Source: Alistipes sp. (GTDB taxonomy: Bacteria; Bacteroidota; Bacteroidia; Bacteroidales; Rikenellaceae). Taken from it: a stretch of 64,000 nucleotides of DNA. The notes under the pieces are model-generated. The model was not told the DNA's origin. It was given only the letters and a program-made list of their open reading frames with translations, and searched no databases. How positions within the stretch are numbered: position 1 is the stretch's first letter; every line of letters starts with the position of its first letter. Location of the stretch: NCBI GenBank assembly GCA_031285405.1, contig JAITWH010000013.1:1-64000 (forward strand). Reading direction: 5' to 3'. The position numbers were made by a program, and so were the translations under genes. Positions 40,289-49,724 of the stretch are shown here, in pieces.

Positions 40289-41875
40289 TTATTTCACCCC
40301 TCCCGAACTCTCCCGCACCGACTTCAGACCGGTGACTGAGACACTCTCCGCCGTGACCCTGCCGTTCTCGGCAAAGATGTCGAGCAGGTCGAATCGGCCC
40401 GTCGGATAAAAAGTGTCCGTCATGGCGATCTTTCCATCCACCGTGAAGAGCTCCAGCGAACCGCGGTCGAGCACCAGATGCAATTCCAGCGCTTCCGAAC
40501 CCTCGATGTCGCAGGGGAAGAGGTGTGTGTGTTTGAAACTGTCGGAAAACTTCACGGTCGACGAGGCGCCGCGGTCGACGTAGAGCAGCCGGTTGAAGCT
40601 GTCGTATCCGATGGTGACGGACTCGCCGCTTTCGTTGCCGATCCTGATGCCGAACCTCTCCGCGAAACCGATCGTGCCGAGCTCATCCGTCCGGAATTTT
40701 ACGGTGATCTCCGACGGAGTCACGGCGACCTTTGTCTTAACGCGGTGGAGACCCTCCCGCTCGATATCCTGAACAACGGTGATGTCGGACAGCTCCGTTC
40801 GCCGGCCTTGTAGCATGCCGATCTCGCCGACCGGTCTTTGCGAGAGCACATACTCTCCGCGCAACGACTCCAGCGTCAGCTCCCTCGGCAGGGTCAGCGA
40901 ACCTTTCCATCCTTCGGTCGGCACCTCGGCGGCGTACTCCCAGTTGTTCATACAACCGATGTAGACGGTTCGTCCGTCGGGCAGAGCGCTCGTGGTTCCG
41001 GCGTAGTTGTCGAATCCGTAGTCGATCCACAGCGGGTCGGTCTGGTCGGGGGTGAAGTTGTCGTCCTCTAACGTTCCGGTGAAGTAGCCTGTTCCCCACT
41101 CTCCGGTCTCGCCCATTCCGATGCCTGTCGTCAAGACCCAGCGTTCGTCGTCAGTGCCCGCGACCCGCATCTTCATCAGATCGGGACTCTCCCATACGTC
41201 GTACTCGCTGCCGATCTGTGTGCCGAAGCTACCCGTGGGGCGCCACTGCCTCAGGTCGGACGAGCGATAGAAACTCACCCTGCCGTTTTGGGCCACCGTC
41301 ATCCTCCACTCCCCGGTCTCGTCGTCGCGGCTCACTTTCGGATCTCGGAAATGGCGCGCACCGGGGATCACCGGATTGCCGTCATACTTCGTCCACGTGT
41401 CGCCGCCGTCGAGGCTGAAGGCCAGACCCTGACTTTCGATCTCCTCTCCGCCGGCCGCCTCTGTCTCGTAGTTGTGGTAGGTGTAGATTGCGATCAAGGG
41501 CGGATTGTCGGTGGTGCCGAATCCCGAACTGTTTTCCTCGTCCAGAACAACGCAACCCGAGGCGATGGCTCCCAGAGAGTCGGGCCCCAGTGCGGGAGGC
41601 AGCTCCTCCCAGTGCAGCATGTCGGTACTGACGGCGTGTCCCAGATGGGTCGTGACGCGGGTGCTCTCGGTCGGGTTGCACGGATAGAAAAGGTGATACC
41701 GTTCGCCGGTGTGGATAAGTTCGGCGGGGCCGTTCATCCAACCTGCGTTCATCGAGAAGTGTAGCTCTCCGCGGTGCGACTCCCCCTCGGGAGGCGTACC
41801 GGATGAACGGGTGTCACACCCATGCAGCAGGGCGACGATGATCAGTATGCAAAAACATTTTGTTCGGCACATCAT
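40289..41875 (-). CDS. GH32-like lipoprotein lacking the catalytic nucleophile
   Basis: About 528 residues; the track start is a TTG, and the ATG at 41875 fits the lipoprotein signal 'CILIIVALLHGC'. The five-bladed GH32 layout is clear: 'GERYHLFYPCNP', 'HAVSTDMLHWEELPPAL', 'SGFGT', 'HFRDPKVS' (transition-state Asp kept), 'VWESPDLM' (acid/base Glu kept) and a C-terminal sandwich. But the nucleophile motif WMNDPNG reads 'WMNGPAE': Asp is replaced by Gly (codon GGC at 41729-41731), and two neighbours have changed too. Hydrolysis of fructans by the normal route is therefore unlikely; binding, sensing or a changed mechanism is possible. Confidence 0.88.
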   Translation of the reverse strand: MMCRTKCFCILIIVALLHGCDTRSSGTPPEGESHRGELHFSMNAGWMNGPAELIHTGERYHLFYPCNPTESTRVTTHLGHAVSTDMLHWEELPPALGPDSLGAIASGCVVLDEENSSGFGTTDNPPLIAIYTYHNYETEAAGGEEIESQGLAFSLDGGDTWTKYDGNPVIPGARHFRDPKVSRDDETGEWRMTVAQNGRVSFYRSSDLRQWRPTGSFGTQIGSEYDVWESPDLMKMRVAGTDDERWVLTTGIGMGETGEWGTGYFTGTLEDDNFTPDQTDPLWIDYGFDNYAGTTSALPDGRTVYIGCMNNWEYAAEVPTEGWKGSLTLPRELTLESLRGEYVLSQRPVGEIGMLQGRRTELSDITVVQDIEREGLHRVKTKVAVTPSEITVKFRTDELGTIGFAERFGIRIGNESGESVTIGYDSFNRLLYVDRGASSTVKFSDSFKHTHLFPCDIEGSEALELHLVLDRGSLELFTVDGKIAMTDTFYPTGRFDLLDIFAENGRVTAESVSVTGLKSVRESSGGVK

Positions 41876-41960
41876 GGGTAGGGGCAATTAAGAGATTATT
41901 TAATTTACCGGAACCACCTCGCAGTTATGCGAGCGCGAGGCAGCTCCGGCAAAAGTCAGC

Positions 41961-43718
41961 CTACCATCCGTAGTTCTGTTCGTACACGCCGCGGCTGAAG
42001 CTAATCTGGCGATAGGGGATGGGGAAGTACTCGTCCTTGTTCTTGGTAAATCGGGCGGTCTTCAGGTGCTCCCTTCGGGGTGCTTCCGTCGCGTAGTAGT
42101 CGTTGAGAGTCTCGGCGGCGATGCCCCAGCGAACCAGGTCGAATCCGCGGCTCGCCTCCATGGCCATCTCAAGGCGACGCTCCCAGCGGAAGGCGTTGCG
42201 CGCTTCGTCCTGATCGGCAAAGCTGTCGTAGAGGCCCACCTTGAACTGACCCGCGTCGGCGAGGAGGTTACCTTCGGCATCTCTCAGCATACCGGTGCTC
42301 CGGCCGGCACGTTCGCGCAGCGAGTTGATTATCTCTCTGGCGGCGTTGAGGTTGTCGGCCCCGCCGATCTCGACGAGGGCTTCGACCTTCCACAGCAGGG
42401 CGTCGTCGTAGCGGATGATGTCGCGGTTCAGCGAGCTCGAATAGTACCAGCGGGCCTGCTCGAAGCATGGGCAGTCAAACGATACAACCTCCTTCATTGA
42501 GAGGAATGGTCCGTAGTAGATGCCACCCTCGCGCGGGAATGTGATGTTGACGATGTGCTTTTCCTTGTCGGCGGCGGGCTTCGTCGACACGTCGGCGTAC
42601 TTGTAGGGCAGGCCGATCATAGCCACGGTGTGGAGAAGGCGCGGGTCGACGGTGTACGAGGCGAGGTCGGTTGCATCCTCGATATCTTCACCTGGGGTAT
42701 TGAATGTGCCGAACATAGGCAGGCCTGTGGCGGAGTCGGTCTTGAAGGCATTCACCAACTCCTGTGTTGGTATGTGCATGCCGCAACATCCGTAGCCGGC
42801 GGACATCGGGTAGGAGAGCACTGAGGTCATGTTGAGGCGACCGAAGGGCACACCGTCGTCGTGCGAGTTCTGGATTGCGAAGATCGACTCAGGGCCGTTC
42901 TCGGTCTCCCAGCGAAAGTTGTCGGCAAAGTCGTTGACAAGGCTGAACTTGGCGCCCAACTCGTCGACGAGCGATACCACCTCTTCGAGCTTCGTCTTGT
43001 CGATGTTCACCACGTTGTTCTGTTCGTCCTGCTCGTAGGCGGCGTAGAGGAGCGCCTTGGCGAGATAGGCTTTGGCGGCCCACTTGTCGGCGCGACCCAC
43101 ATCCTTGTTGTCCTCGGGAAGGTTGGCCACCGCGAAACGGAAGTCTTCGATGATCTTGCCCCACAGCTCGGCGTCGGTGTACTTTCTGTTGGAGGTCTCC
43201 TTCAGTTCGTCGTCGGAGATGGTCTCGTCGACCCACACGGGGTACTTGAAGATCACCTTGAGTTCGAACATGTGGTGGGCTCTCAGGAAGCGCATCTCTC
43301 CGGAGCGGATGTTCTTCTCCGGATAATCGCTCTCTTCGAGGGCGTTGATGCGCGACAGGGCATTGTTGGCGCGCGAGATGGCGATGTAACCTCTGGTCCA
43401 CTTCGTGTTCAACTGGCCGGTGTTGACCAGCAGGGTGTTTGCAACTTCGATGTTGTGGGCGAATCCCATGTCACTGGGACCGCCGCCGCCCTTGTAGGCG
43501 TCGCCGCTCCGCAGGTCGGAAAAGAGCCACGGCATCATCTCCACGTTGTCGTTCTCGATGAGCGAGTAGGCGGCGATCACCATCTTCTCGACATACTCGG
43601 GAGAGGTCAACTGGTCGCTGGAGAGGCTGCCCTTGGGGTCCAACTCCAGAAAGTCGGAACATGACGATGCCGCCATCGTTATCAATCCACAGGCGAGGAT
43701 ATGTTTTATCTTATTCAT
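41961..43718 (-). CDS. susD-like: SusD/RagB-family glycan-binding lipoprotein
   Basis: About 585 residues from the ATG at 43718. The lipobox is 'MAASSCSD', then 'FLELDPKGSLSSDQLTSPEYVEKMVIAAY', the usual SusD opening. Helical TPR-like elements follow ('RGYIAISRANNALSRINAL', 'EMRFLRAHHMFELKVIF'), and the C-terminus is 'RRLEMAMEASRGFDLVRWG...PIPYRQISFSRGVYEQNYGW'. It forms the lid on the SusC transporter and binds the oligosaccharide. It starts 13 bases after the SusC stop, as expected for a co-translated pair. Confidence 0.96.
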   Translation of the reverse strand: MNKIKHILACGLITMAASSCSDFLELDPKGSLSSDQLTSPEYVEKMVIAAYSLIENDNVEMMPWLFSDLRSGDAYKGGGGPSDMGFAHNIEVANTLLVNTGQLNTKWTRGYIAISRANNALSRINALEESDYPEKNIRSGEMRFLRAHHMFELKVIFKYPVWVDETISDDELKETSNRKYTDAELWGKIIEDFRFAVANLPEDNKDVGRADKWAAKAYLAKALLYAAYEQDEQNNVVNIDKTKLEEVVSLVDELGAKFSLVNDFADNFRWETENGPESIFAIQNSHDDGVPFGRLNMTSVLSYPMSAGYGCCGMHIPTQELVNAFKTDSATGLPMFGTFNTPGEDIEDATDLASYTVDPRLLHTVAMIGLPYKYADVSTKPAADKEKHIVNITFPREGGIYYGPFLSMKEVVSFDCPCFEQARWYYSSSLNRDIIRYDDALLWKVEALVEIGGADNLNAAREIINSLRERAGRSTGMLRDAEGNLLADAGQFKVGLYDSFADQDEARNAFRWERRLEMAMEASRGFDLVRWGIAAETLNDYYATEAPRREHLKTARFTKNKDEYFPIPYRQISFSRGVYEQNYGW

Positions 43719-43731
43719 GATTCGTATTGTT

Positions 43732-46700
43732 TTAGAATGATACATTGAGACCCACCGACACGGCGAAGGGGATCGGATAGGCGGTACCCGGCGTTTCGGG
43801 GTCGATTCCGGTGAAGTCGCGACTCTTGATCTTGAGCAGGTTTTCGCTTCTCAGATAGACGCGCGTGTTTGTCATGTGCAGTTTGGTGGTGAGCGTTTCC
43901 GGCAAGGTGTACCCCAACTCCAGACTGCGCAACTTGAAGTATGAGGCGTTCTCCATAAAGTAGGAAGATACCTCCTTCTCGTTGTTGTTGTCGAAGAACG
44001 AGAGCATCGGGATTGTCGAGTCGCTGTTCAGCGGCGTCCATGCGTCCAGGGTGCGTTTGCCGTTGTTCTCGCCTGTCTTGTCGGCGCCGAAAAAGTCGGT
44101 GAACAGTTTGACGCCCCTTGTGTTGGCCACTCCGCCGGCCACTCCGTTGAAGAACGCGCTGAAGTCCCACTGCTTGTAGATCATGTTGACGTTGATACCG
44201 TAGATGAAGTCGGGGTCGCGTACGCCGATCCACGTGCGGTCGTCGATGGTGATCTTGTCGTCGCCGTTCACATCTCTGTAACGCAGACGTCCGACGCCAG
44301 CTCCGGTCTGGTCGGCGTGCGCATCGACCTCGGCCTGGCTCTGAAAGAGTCCGTCGGCGATGTATCCGTAGTAGGAGTTCACCGGATGGCCGATGATTAC
44401 GTCGTCGATACCGTTACCCGGGTATGCGTCGTACACATCCTGCGGCAGATAGGTGACTTTGTTCTTGTAGGCGCCGAGGTTTCCGGCAACGGACAGGTCG
44501 AAGTCGCCGAACTGTTTGCTGTATGAGAGCATGAACTCGAAACCGGTGTTCTTCATGCCCGCCCCGTTGGTCGCTTTTTCGGAACCCTCTCCAAGAACGG
44601 CGAGCACCGGAGGTGTGACCAAAATGTCGCTGATGTCTTTGACGAAGTAGTCGAACGAGCCCATCAGCGCGTTGTCGAACAGTCCGAAGTCGATCCCGAT
44701 GTTGTGCTGGCTGGCGGCCTCCCAACGCAGGTCGGCGTTTGCCAACTGGGTGCGAATGTATCCCGAGGGCAGAGTTCCCGAGTCGTTACCGCCTATGTCA
44801 TAGGCTGTTCCGTCGAAATACCAACCGCCCTGCGCCCAGTCGCTTGCGTACTTCGCGGAGTAGAGCTGCATGGTGGCGTAGTTGCCGATGTCCTGGTTAC
44901 CGGTCTTGCCCCAGCCGTAGCGCAGCTTCAGGTCGGAGACCACCGACGCGATGGCGGAGTCTCTGAAGAACGACTCCTCGCTGAGCCTCCATCCCAACGA
45001 CAGCGCGGGGAAGGTACCGAAACGGTTGTTGCGGCCGAAGCGCGACGAGCCGTCGTAACGCAGCGTGAACGAGAACAGATAGCGGTTGAGGTAGTTGTAG
45101 TTCAACTTGCCGAAGTACGACATCAGCGAGTAGGCAGTGCCGTAGCCGGCGGCCCTCTGGTCGGTCTCTCCCACGTCGAGGTACATGTAGTCGGGCCTCA
45201 GGTCGGCGAAGTTTTTGCGTTCGGCCTCAACCCGTTCGAATCCATACTCCAGCGCCTCCTGTCCTGCCAACACAGTGAACTTGTGGTCTTCGGCGATCGT
45301 GAAGTCGTAGTTGATCGTGTTCGACCATATCCAGTTGCCGAAGCGGTCGTCGCGGTTGGTCACGATGGGGGTGGTGTCCTGCATGAATCCCTCTTTGAAG
45401 GGGAGGAAACGATTGCGGTACCACAGGAAAGAGTAGTCGATACCGAGTGTCGACTTTACGTGCAGGTTCTTGGTGAGCTCAAGGTCGATCGAGGCGTCGC
45501 CGAACAGACGCAGTATGTTGTCGTTGTTGCCCTTGCTGTGTTCGATCTGGCGCACGGGGTTTTTTCTGTCGGCCATGCTGCCCCACGGGCCGCCCCAACC
45601 GATGCCGTCCACCGTGTGAACCGGCACGATCGGCTGTATCGAGCGCGTCTGGCTGAGGATGTCAGCCGCGTTCAGACGGCTTCTCTCGGTTTTGGTGAGC
45701 GAAAAGTTCTCGGCGATGGTCAACCGGCCATCCATCAGCGAGTAGTCGGAGTTCATGCGGGCGGAGATTCTCTTGTTGAACGTTTCGCGAACGGTACCCA
45801 CGTAGTCCAGATAATCGAGGGCGAAGAGCGAACGCCCCTTGTCGCCTCCGGTGGAGACTCTGACATTGTAGTTTTGGGTCAGCGAGGTTTGTCCCACCTC
45901 TTTCGCCCAGTCGGTGTCGGCCGACTTCATTGTGTTGTTGGGGGCGTCGATATATTCGGCCCAGTTGACGCGGTCGAGAATCCAGTTGCCGTTGGCGTCC
46001 TGATGATCTTCGAACGAGTAGATCTCCGAGTTGTTGGGATCGTTGCCGTCGTTGCGTGCGGCCTGCCAGTGGATGCGCCCCCTCTCTTCGGTGTTGAGCC
46101 AGTCGAGCGATTTCACGTAGGTTCTCGCGGTGAGCGAGAGTCGACCGGTCACGGTGGTTCTTTGGCGGTCGCCTTTTCTGGTGGTGATGATGATCACACC
46201 GTTCGACGCGCGCGAACCGTAGATGCTGGCCGACGAGGCATCCTTCAACACCTGGATCGACTCGATGTCCTGCGGCGAGAGCTCGTTCATGCCTCCCGTG
46301 CTGGCCATCCCGTCGATGATGTAGAGCGGGCCCCGATTTCCATTTGCCCCCATGGCGTTCACCCCGCGCACCATGACCGTGGCACCACCCGAGGGCGATC
46401 CGTCGGAGGTGATGAACACTCCCGGCACGCGACCCTGAAGCGACTGCATCACATTGCTGGACGCGCGGTTGGCGATGTCGGAGACGTTCACTACCGACAC
46501 GGCTCCCGTGAGGTCTTTCTTGCTCATCGTGCCGTAGCCCACAACGACCACATCGTCGAGAATCTGAAGATCTTCCTGCATGACGATGTCGATGGTGGAG
46601 CGATTGTTAACTGTCACCTCCTGTTCGAGATATCCGATATAGGAGACCACGAGGGTTCCGTCGCCCGCGGCACGCAACGAGAAGTTGCCGCCCACGTCGG

Positions 46701-47205
46701 AGATCGACCCGTTGGTGGATCCCTTCTCGATGATGGTGGCTCCGATGATGGCGTTCCCGTCCTGATCGCGAACGGTACCCGAGATGGCGATCCTGTCGTT
46801 CTGCGGTGCGGCGGCGACGGTTGTCGCGGGTGCGGGCTGTTTCACCGACAAGATGATGTGGGTTCCCTCGCGTTCGTAGCCGATGTTGGTTCCCTTGAGC
46901 ACTTCGTTCAGAAGCTCGAAGACGCTCTTGTCGCTGACGTTGACCGACAGGTTCTGATTTACGTCGACGTCGCTGCTGTAAAAGAACAGATAGTCGGTGC
47001 TCTTCTCGATCTCGTTCATCAGATCTTTGAGCGGAATGGAGTCGTGGTTGATGCTGACGGTGACACTCTCGGAGGAGCTGTTGTCAGCGAGGGTGGCGGT
47101 GGTGCCTGCCGTTATCATAAACACGGTCAGCAGCGCAACCCTGAAAAGTTGTGATAATCGTGGAATTTCCAAGTTTAGGTCTCCGCGACAACGATAATTA
47201 TTCAT
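43732..47205 (-). CDS. susC-like: SusC/RagA-family TonB-dependent transporter with STN domain
   Basis: About 1157 residues from the ATG at 47205. After the signal region comes an STN domain ('VSINHDSIPLKDLMNEIEKSTDYLFFYSSDVDVNQNLSVNV'), a CarboxypepD-regulatory-like domain ('ISGTVRDQDGNAIIGATIIEKGSTNGSISDVGGNFSL'), the plug with 'LDDVVVVGYGTMSKKDLTGAVSVV', and a long barrel ending 'PFAVSVGLNVSF'. The STN domain signals to FecR-type anti-sigma factors, matching the FecR gene 177 bases upstream. Imports oligosaccharides with SusD. Confidence 0.96.
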   Translation of the reverse strand: MNNYRCRGDLNLEIPRLSQLFRVALLTVFMITAGTTATLADNSSSESVTVSINHDSIPLKDLMNEIEKSTDYLFFYSSDVDVNQNLSVNVSDKSVFELLNEVLKGTNIGYEREGTHIILSVKQPAPATTVAAAPQNDRIAISGTVRDQDGNAIIGATIIEKGSTNGSISDVGGNFSLRAAGDGTLVVSYIGYLEQEVTVNNRSTIDIVMQEDLQILDDVVVVGYGTMSKKDLTGAVSVVNVSDIANRASSNVMQSLQGRVPGVFITSDGSPSGGATVMVRGVNAMGANGNRGPLYIIDGMASTGGMNELSPQDIESIQVLKDASSASIYGSRASNGVIIITTRKGDRQRTTVTGRLSLTARTYVKSLDWLNTEERGRIHWQAARNDGNDPNNSEIYSFEDHQDANGNWILDRVNWAEYIDAPNNTMKSADTDWAKEVGQTSLTQNYNVRVSTGGDKGRSLFALDYLDYVGTVRETFNKRISARMNSDYSLMDGRLTIAENFSLTKTERSRLNAADILSQTRSIQPIVPVHTVDGIGWGGPWGSMADRKNPVRQIEHSKGNNDNILRLFGDASIDLELTKNLHVKSTLGIDYSFLWYRNRFLPFKEGFMQDTTPIVTNRDDRFGNWIWSNTINYDFTIAEDHKFTVLAGQEALEYGFERVEAERKNFADLRPDYMYLDVGETDQRAAGYGTAYSLMSYFGKLNYNYLNRYLFSFTLRYDGSSRFGRNNRFGTFPALSLGWRLSEESFFRDSAIASVVSDLKLRYGWGKTGNQDIGNYATMQLYSAKYASDWAQGGWYFDGTAYDIGGNDSGTLPSGYIRTQLANADLRWEAASQHNIGIDFGLFDNALMGSFDYFVKDISDILVTPPVLAVLGEGSEKATNGAGMKNTGFEFMLSYSKQFGDFDLSVAGNLGAYKNKVTYLPQDVYDAYPGNGIDDVIIGHPVNSYYGYIADGLFQSQAEVDAHADQTGAGVGRLRYRDVNGDDKITIDDRTWIGVRDPDFIYGINVNMIYKQWDFSAFFNGVAGGVANTRGVKLFTDFFGADKTGENNGKRTLDAWTPLNSDSTIPMLSFFDNNNEKEVSSYFMENASYFKLRSLELGYTLPETLTTKLHMTNTRVYLRSENLLKIKSRDFTGIDPETPGTAYPIPFAVSVGLNVSF

Positions 47206-47382
47206 ACCTTTGCACAATTGGGTTAATACGGTTAGTAATAGGTTTATTGGCTGTGTTAATGTGTGGCTGGTGAGCGGTGGTGCGCTTGCCGGCCCTTTTT
47301 TTGTCTTGTGCTTGTCATCACTTCATAGGCAGTGTTTTTTTATTTGGTCGGGGTTAGGTTGTAGTGTTATTATGTAGGTTGG
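47206..47382 (-). other. SusC leader region, no gene seen
   Basis: This AT-rich spacer lies between FecR and SusC. A TACCTTTG (47206-47213) lies on the plus strand and points away from SusC; no convincing minus-strand -7 box was found. SusC may be cotranscribed with FecR or use an ECF-dependent promoter, which would not have TAnnTTTG. Confidence 0.4.
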
Positions 47383-48342
47383 TCACTCTATATATATGAC
47401 AGGCTCCTCGTTGTCGTACGAAAATGAGAACCCGATATCTCTCTGCAAAATCCTCAGCGCATAGTCGATGCCGTCGGTTTGCCTGAATTTTCCGGTGAAC
47501 GTCTCCTTGGGCGCGCCGTCGGGATTACGCATCCGGATGATCACCCCGTAGTGCCTCTCGAACTGCCGCATGATCTGCTCCAGCGTCAGGTTGTTGAAGC
47601 TGACCAGCCCCCTCTTCCAGTCGAAGTGGTCGTAGTCGGTTATCTTCTCCACCTGCAATCGTCCCGCAACGAGTGTCGCCTTGGTGTCGGGCGTCAACTC
47701 CACCATCTGCGAGGGGTCGTCCTTGCCGCGCACGTTCAATTTTCCTTCGATCAGCGAGGTCTCGAAAAAATCGCTGCCGGAGTAGGCATCAACGTTGAAG
47801 CTTGTGCCCAACACCTCGATGTCGCCTTTGTCTGTCGCCACGACGAAGGTCTTGCCCGTGTTTTTCATCACCTCAAGGTAGGCCTCGCCGTCGAGAAACA
47901 CCCTGCGCTCCTCTCGCCCGAACGATGTGGGGTATCGCAACGTCGAGAGTGAGTTGAGCCACACGTTCGTTCCGTCGGGCAGCGTCACCTGCGCCCTCTG
48001 ACCCGCGGGGACAGATACCGCCTGCATTCCGGTCGCGTCGTCGGCGGGGTTGCCGCCCTTCGTCCAAAAAATATGACCGACTCCAAATACAACCGCCGCG
48101 ACTGCCGCCGCCTTCATCGCCTCGACCACCATGCGGCGCAACAGAGGTCTCATTCGTCTTCCTCCCTCTCGGACAGGTTCCGTGAGCAGGATCGTGGCGT
48201 CGTACAGACTGCGTTCGCGAACGAGGGTGCGCTTGTTCTCCGCCGACGCCTCCATCCACTCCTTTATCCGCCTCTCCTCCTCGTGAGAGGCCGTTCCTTC
48301 AAAAAATCTATATAGTGTCTGTTTCCGCATCTGTTTTCCCAT
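47383..48342 (-). CDS. FecR-family anti-sigma factor
   Basis: 319 residues (ATG 48342; 48330 possible). The N-terminal cytosolic anti-sigma region 'LYRFFEGTASHEEERRIKEWMEASAENKRTL' is followed by one membrane helix ('AMKAAAVAAVVFGVGHIFW', about residues 73-92). The periplasmic FecR domain follows: 'VSVPAGQRAQVTLPDGTNVWLNSLSTLRYPTSFG', 'RRVFLDGEAYLEVMKNTGKTFVVATDKGDIEVLGTSFNVDAY', then the DUF4974-like end ('FNNLTLEQIMRQFERHYGV'). It transmits the SusC STN signal to an ECF sigma factor. None is adjacent; the only one in the window is at 36223. Confidence 0.94.
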   Translation of the reverse strand: MGKQMRKQTLYRFFEGTASHEEERRIKEWMEASAENKRTLVRERSLYDATILLTEPVREGGRRMRPLLRRMVVEAMKAAAVAAVVFGVGHIFWTKGGNPADDATGMQAVSVPAGQRAQVTLPDGTNVWLNSLSTLRYPTSFGREERRVFLDGEAYLEVMKNTGKTFVVATDKGDIEVLGTSFNVDAYSGSDFFETSLIEGKLNVRGKDDPSQMVELTPDTKATLVAGRLQVEKITDYDHFDWKRGLVSFNNLTLEQIMRQFERHYGVIIRMRNPDGAPKETFTGKFRQTDGIDYALRILQRDIGFSFSYDNEEPVIYIE

Positions 48343-48439
48343 TGTATCTTTAATAACAGTTCACGAAGCCACATCCCTAACCGATTTTCGCAAAAAATAA
48401 ATAAATTTTTCAAAGATGCTAAAACGCTGTAATTGTGTA

Positions 48440-48447
48440 TATATTTG
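48440..48447 (+). promoter_or_regulatory. -7 box for the Gfo/Idh/MocA gene
   Basis: TATATTTG matches TAnnTTTG and lies 33 bases before the ATG in the divergent FecR/oxidoreductase spacer. Confidence 0.55.
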
Positions 48448-48480
48448 CCCCCGACAGAATTAAACTAACCCGAAACTCGT

Positions 48481-49659
48481 ATGAACAGAAAACTAAGAAT
48501 GGGAATGGTCGGCGGTGGTTCCGACGCATTCATCGGAGCTATCCACCGCCTAGCCGCCTTCATGGACAATCGAATCGAGCTGGTATGCGGCTGCTTCAGC
48601 GTCGACCCCGCGATCTCGCTATCGTCGGGCCGATCGTACTTCCTGCCCGACAGTCGCATCTACTCCACCTACGCCGAGATGTTCGAGGCCGAGGCGCGCC
48701 TTCCCGAGGGAGAACGGATGGATTTCGTTACCATTGTAACACCCAACCGCTGGCACTTCGAACCTGCGATGATGGCTCTTGAGGGGGGCTTCCACGTTGT
48801 GGTCGACAAACCGATGACATTCTCGTTGGAGGAGGCGGTGGCCTTGCGCGACAAGGTACGCGAAACGGGGCTGACCCTCGCCCTGACTCACACCTACTCT
48901 GGCTACCCGGCAGTCAAGGAGGCGCGCGAGAGGATCGCGCGCGGAGAACTCGGCAAGGTGCGACGTCTGTTCGTTGAGTACTCGCAGGGGTGGCTCTCCG
49001 AGAGGATCGAACTCGCCGGAGGCAACAACGCCGGATGGCGCACCGACCCCAAACGTTCGGGCAAGGCGGGAGCGATGGGCGACATCGGCACCCATGCGTG
49101 GCACCTCGCCGAGTATGTCTCGGGGCAGCGGGTGACGGAGCTGTGCGCCGAGCTCAACTCGTTCGTCCCGGGCCGCCCGATCGACGACGACGGCGCCGCG
49201 TTCCTGCACTTTGACGGCGGCGCGAAGGGTGTGCTGATGGCGTCCCAGATCGCGGCCGGCGAGGAGAACAACCTTGCGATAAGGGTCTACGGCGAGAAGG
49301 GGGGCCTTGAGTGGCGCCAAATGGAGCCCAACACATTGACGATGAAGTGGATCGGCCGACCCGCCGAACTCGTTCGAGTGGGCAACGACTACATGGGCTC
49401 CGCCGCGCGATCGAACTCCCGCACCCCGGACGGCCACCCCGAAGGCTACATCGAGGCCTTCGCCAACATCTACCGCAACTTTGCCTACACCGTGGCGGCG
49501 CGCATCGACGGCACGACTCCCGATCCGGCGTGGCTCGACTTTCCGACTGTCGACGACGGCGTGCGCGGCATGCAGTTCATCGAGACCGTCGTCTCCGCCG
49601 GCTACGACAACGACCACAAATGGGTGCCGTGGGGTGGGAACGCCCACGGCGAGTTTTAG
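48481..49659 (+). CDS. Gfo/Idh/MocA-family oxidoreductase
   Basis: 392 residues. The N-terminal Rossmann motif 'MGMVGGGSDAFIGAIHRLAA' binds NAD(P). Next come 'DFVTIVTPNRWHFEPAMMALEGGFHVVVDKPMTFSLEEA', with the catalytic Lys of the EKP-like 'DKP' motif, 'GWRTDPKRSGKAGAMGDIGTHAWHLAEYV' and a C-terminal sandwich. It is cytosolic and likely oxidises or epimerises a sugar or cyclitol. It is divergent from FecR and not part of the SusC/D operon by direction; whether it acts on the same sugar is open. Confidence 0.9.
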   Translation: MNRKLRMGMVGGGSDAFIGAIHRLAAFMDNRIELVCGCFSVDPAISLSSGRSYFLPDSRIYSTYAEMFEAEARLPEGERMDFVTIVTPNRWHFEPAMMALEGGFHVVVDKPMTFSLEEAVALRDKVRETGLTLALTHTYSGYPAVKEARERIARGELGKVRRLFVEYSQGWLSERIELAGGNNAGWRTDPKRSGKAGAMGDIGTHAWHLAEYVSGQRVTELCAELNSFVPGRPIDDDGAAFLHFDGGAKGVLMASQIAAGEENNLAIRVYGEKGGLEWRQMEPNTLTMKWIGRPAELVRVGNDYMGSAARSNSRTPDGHPEGYIEAFANIYRNFAYTVAARIDGTTPDPAWLDFPTVDDGVRGMQFIETVVSAGYDNDHKWVPWGGNAHGEF

Positions 49660-49674
49660 CTAACGCATAACAAA

Positions 49675-49716
49675 AGAGGCTCCCGAAAAAGGGAGCCTCT
49701 TATATTATATAAGGTA
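49675..49716. terminator. Bidirectional terminator between oxidoreductase and valS
   Basis: AGAGGCTCCC-GAAAAA-GGGAGCCTCT is a perfect 10 bp stem (49675-49700). An ATATAAGGTAT word follows, the inverse of the ATACCTTATAT word seen before the terminators at 31697 and 34890. Confidence 0.85.
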
Positions 49717-49724
49717 TGCGGATC

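Noticed and set aside
44704-47154. 816-residue plus-strand ORF opposite SusC
   Set aside because: Shadow of the SusC reading frame, with low-complexity Val/Arg/Gly composition and no signal or domain.
47206-47213. TACCTTTG as a promoter for SusC
   Set aside because: It lies on the plus strand and faces away from SusC, overlapping the SusC start codon region; no plus-strand gene follows.
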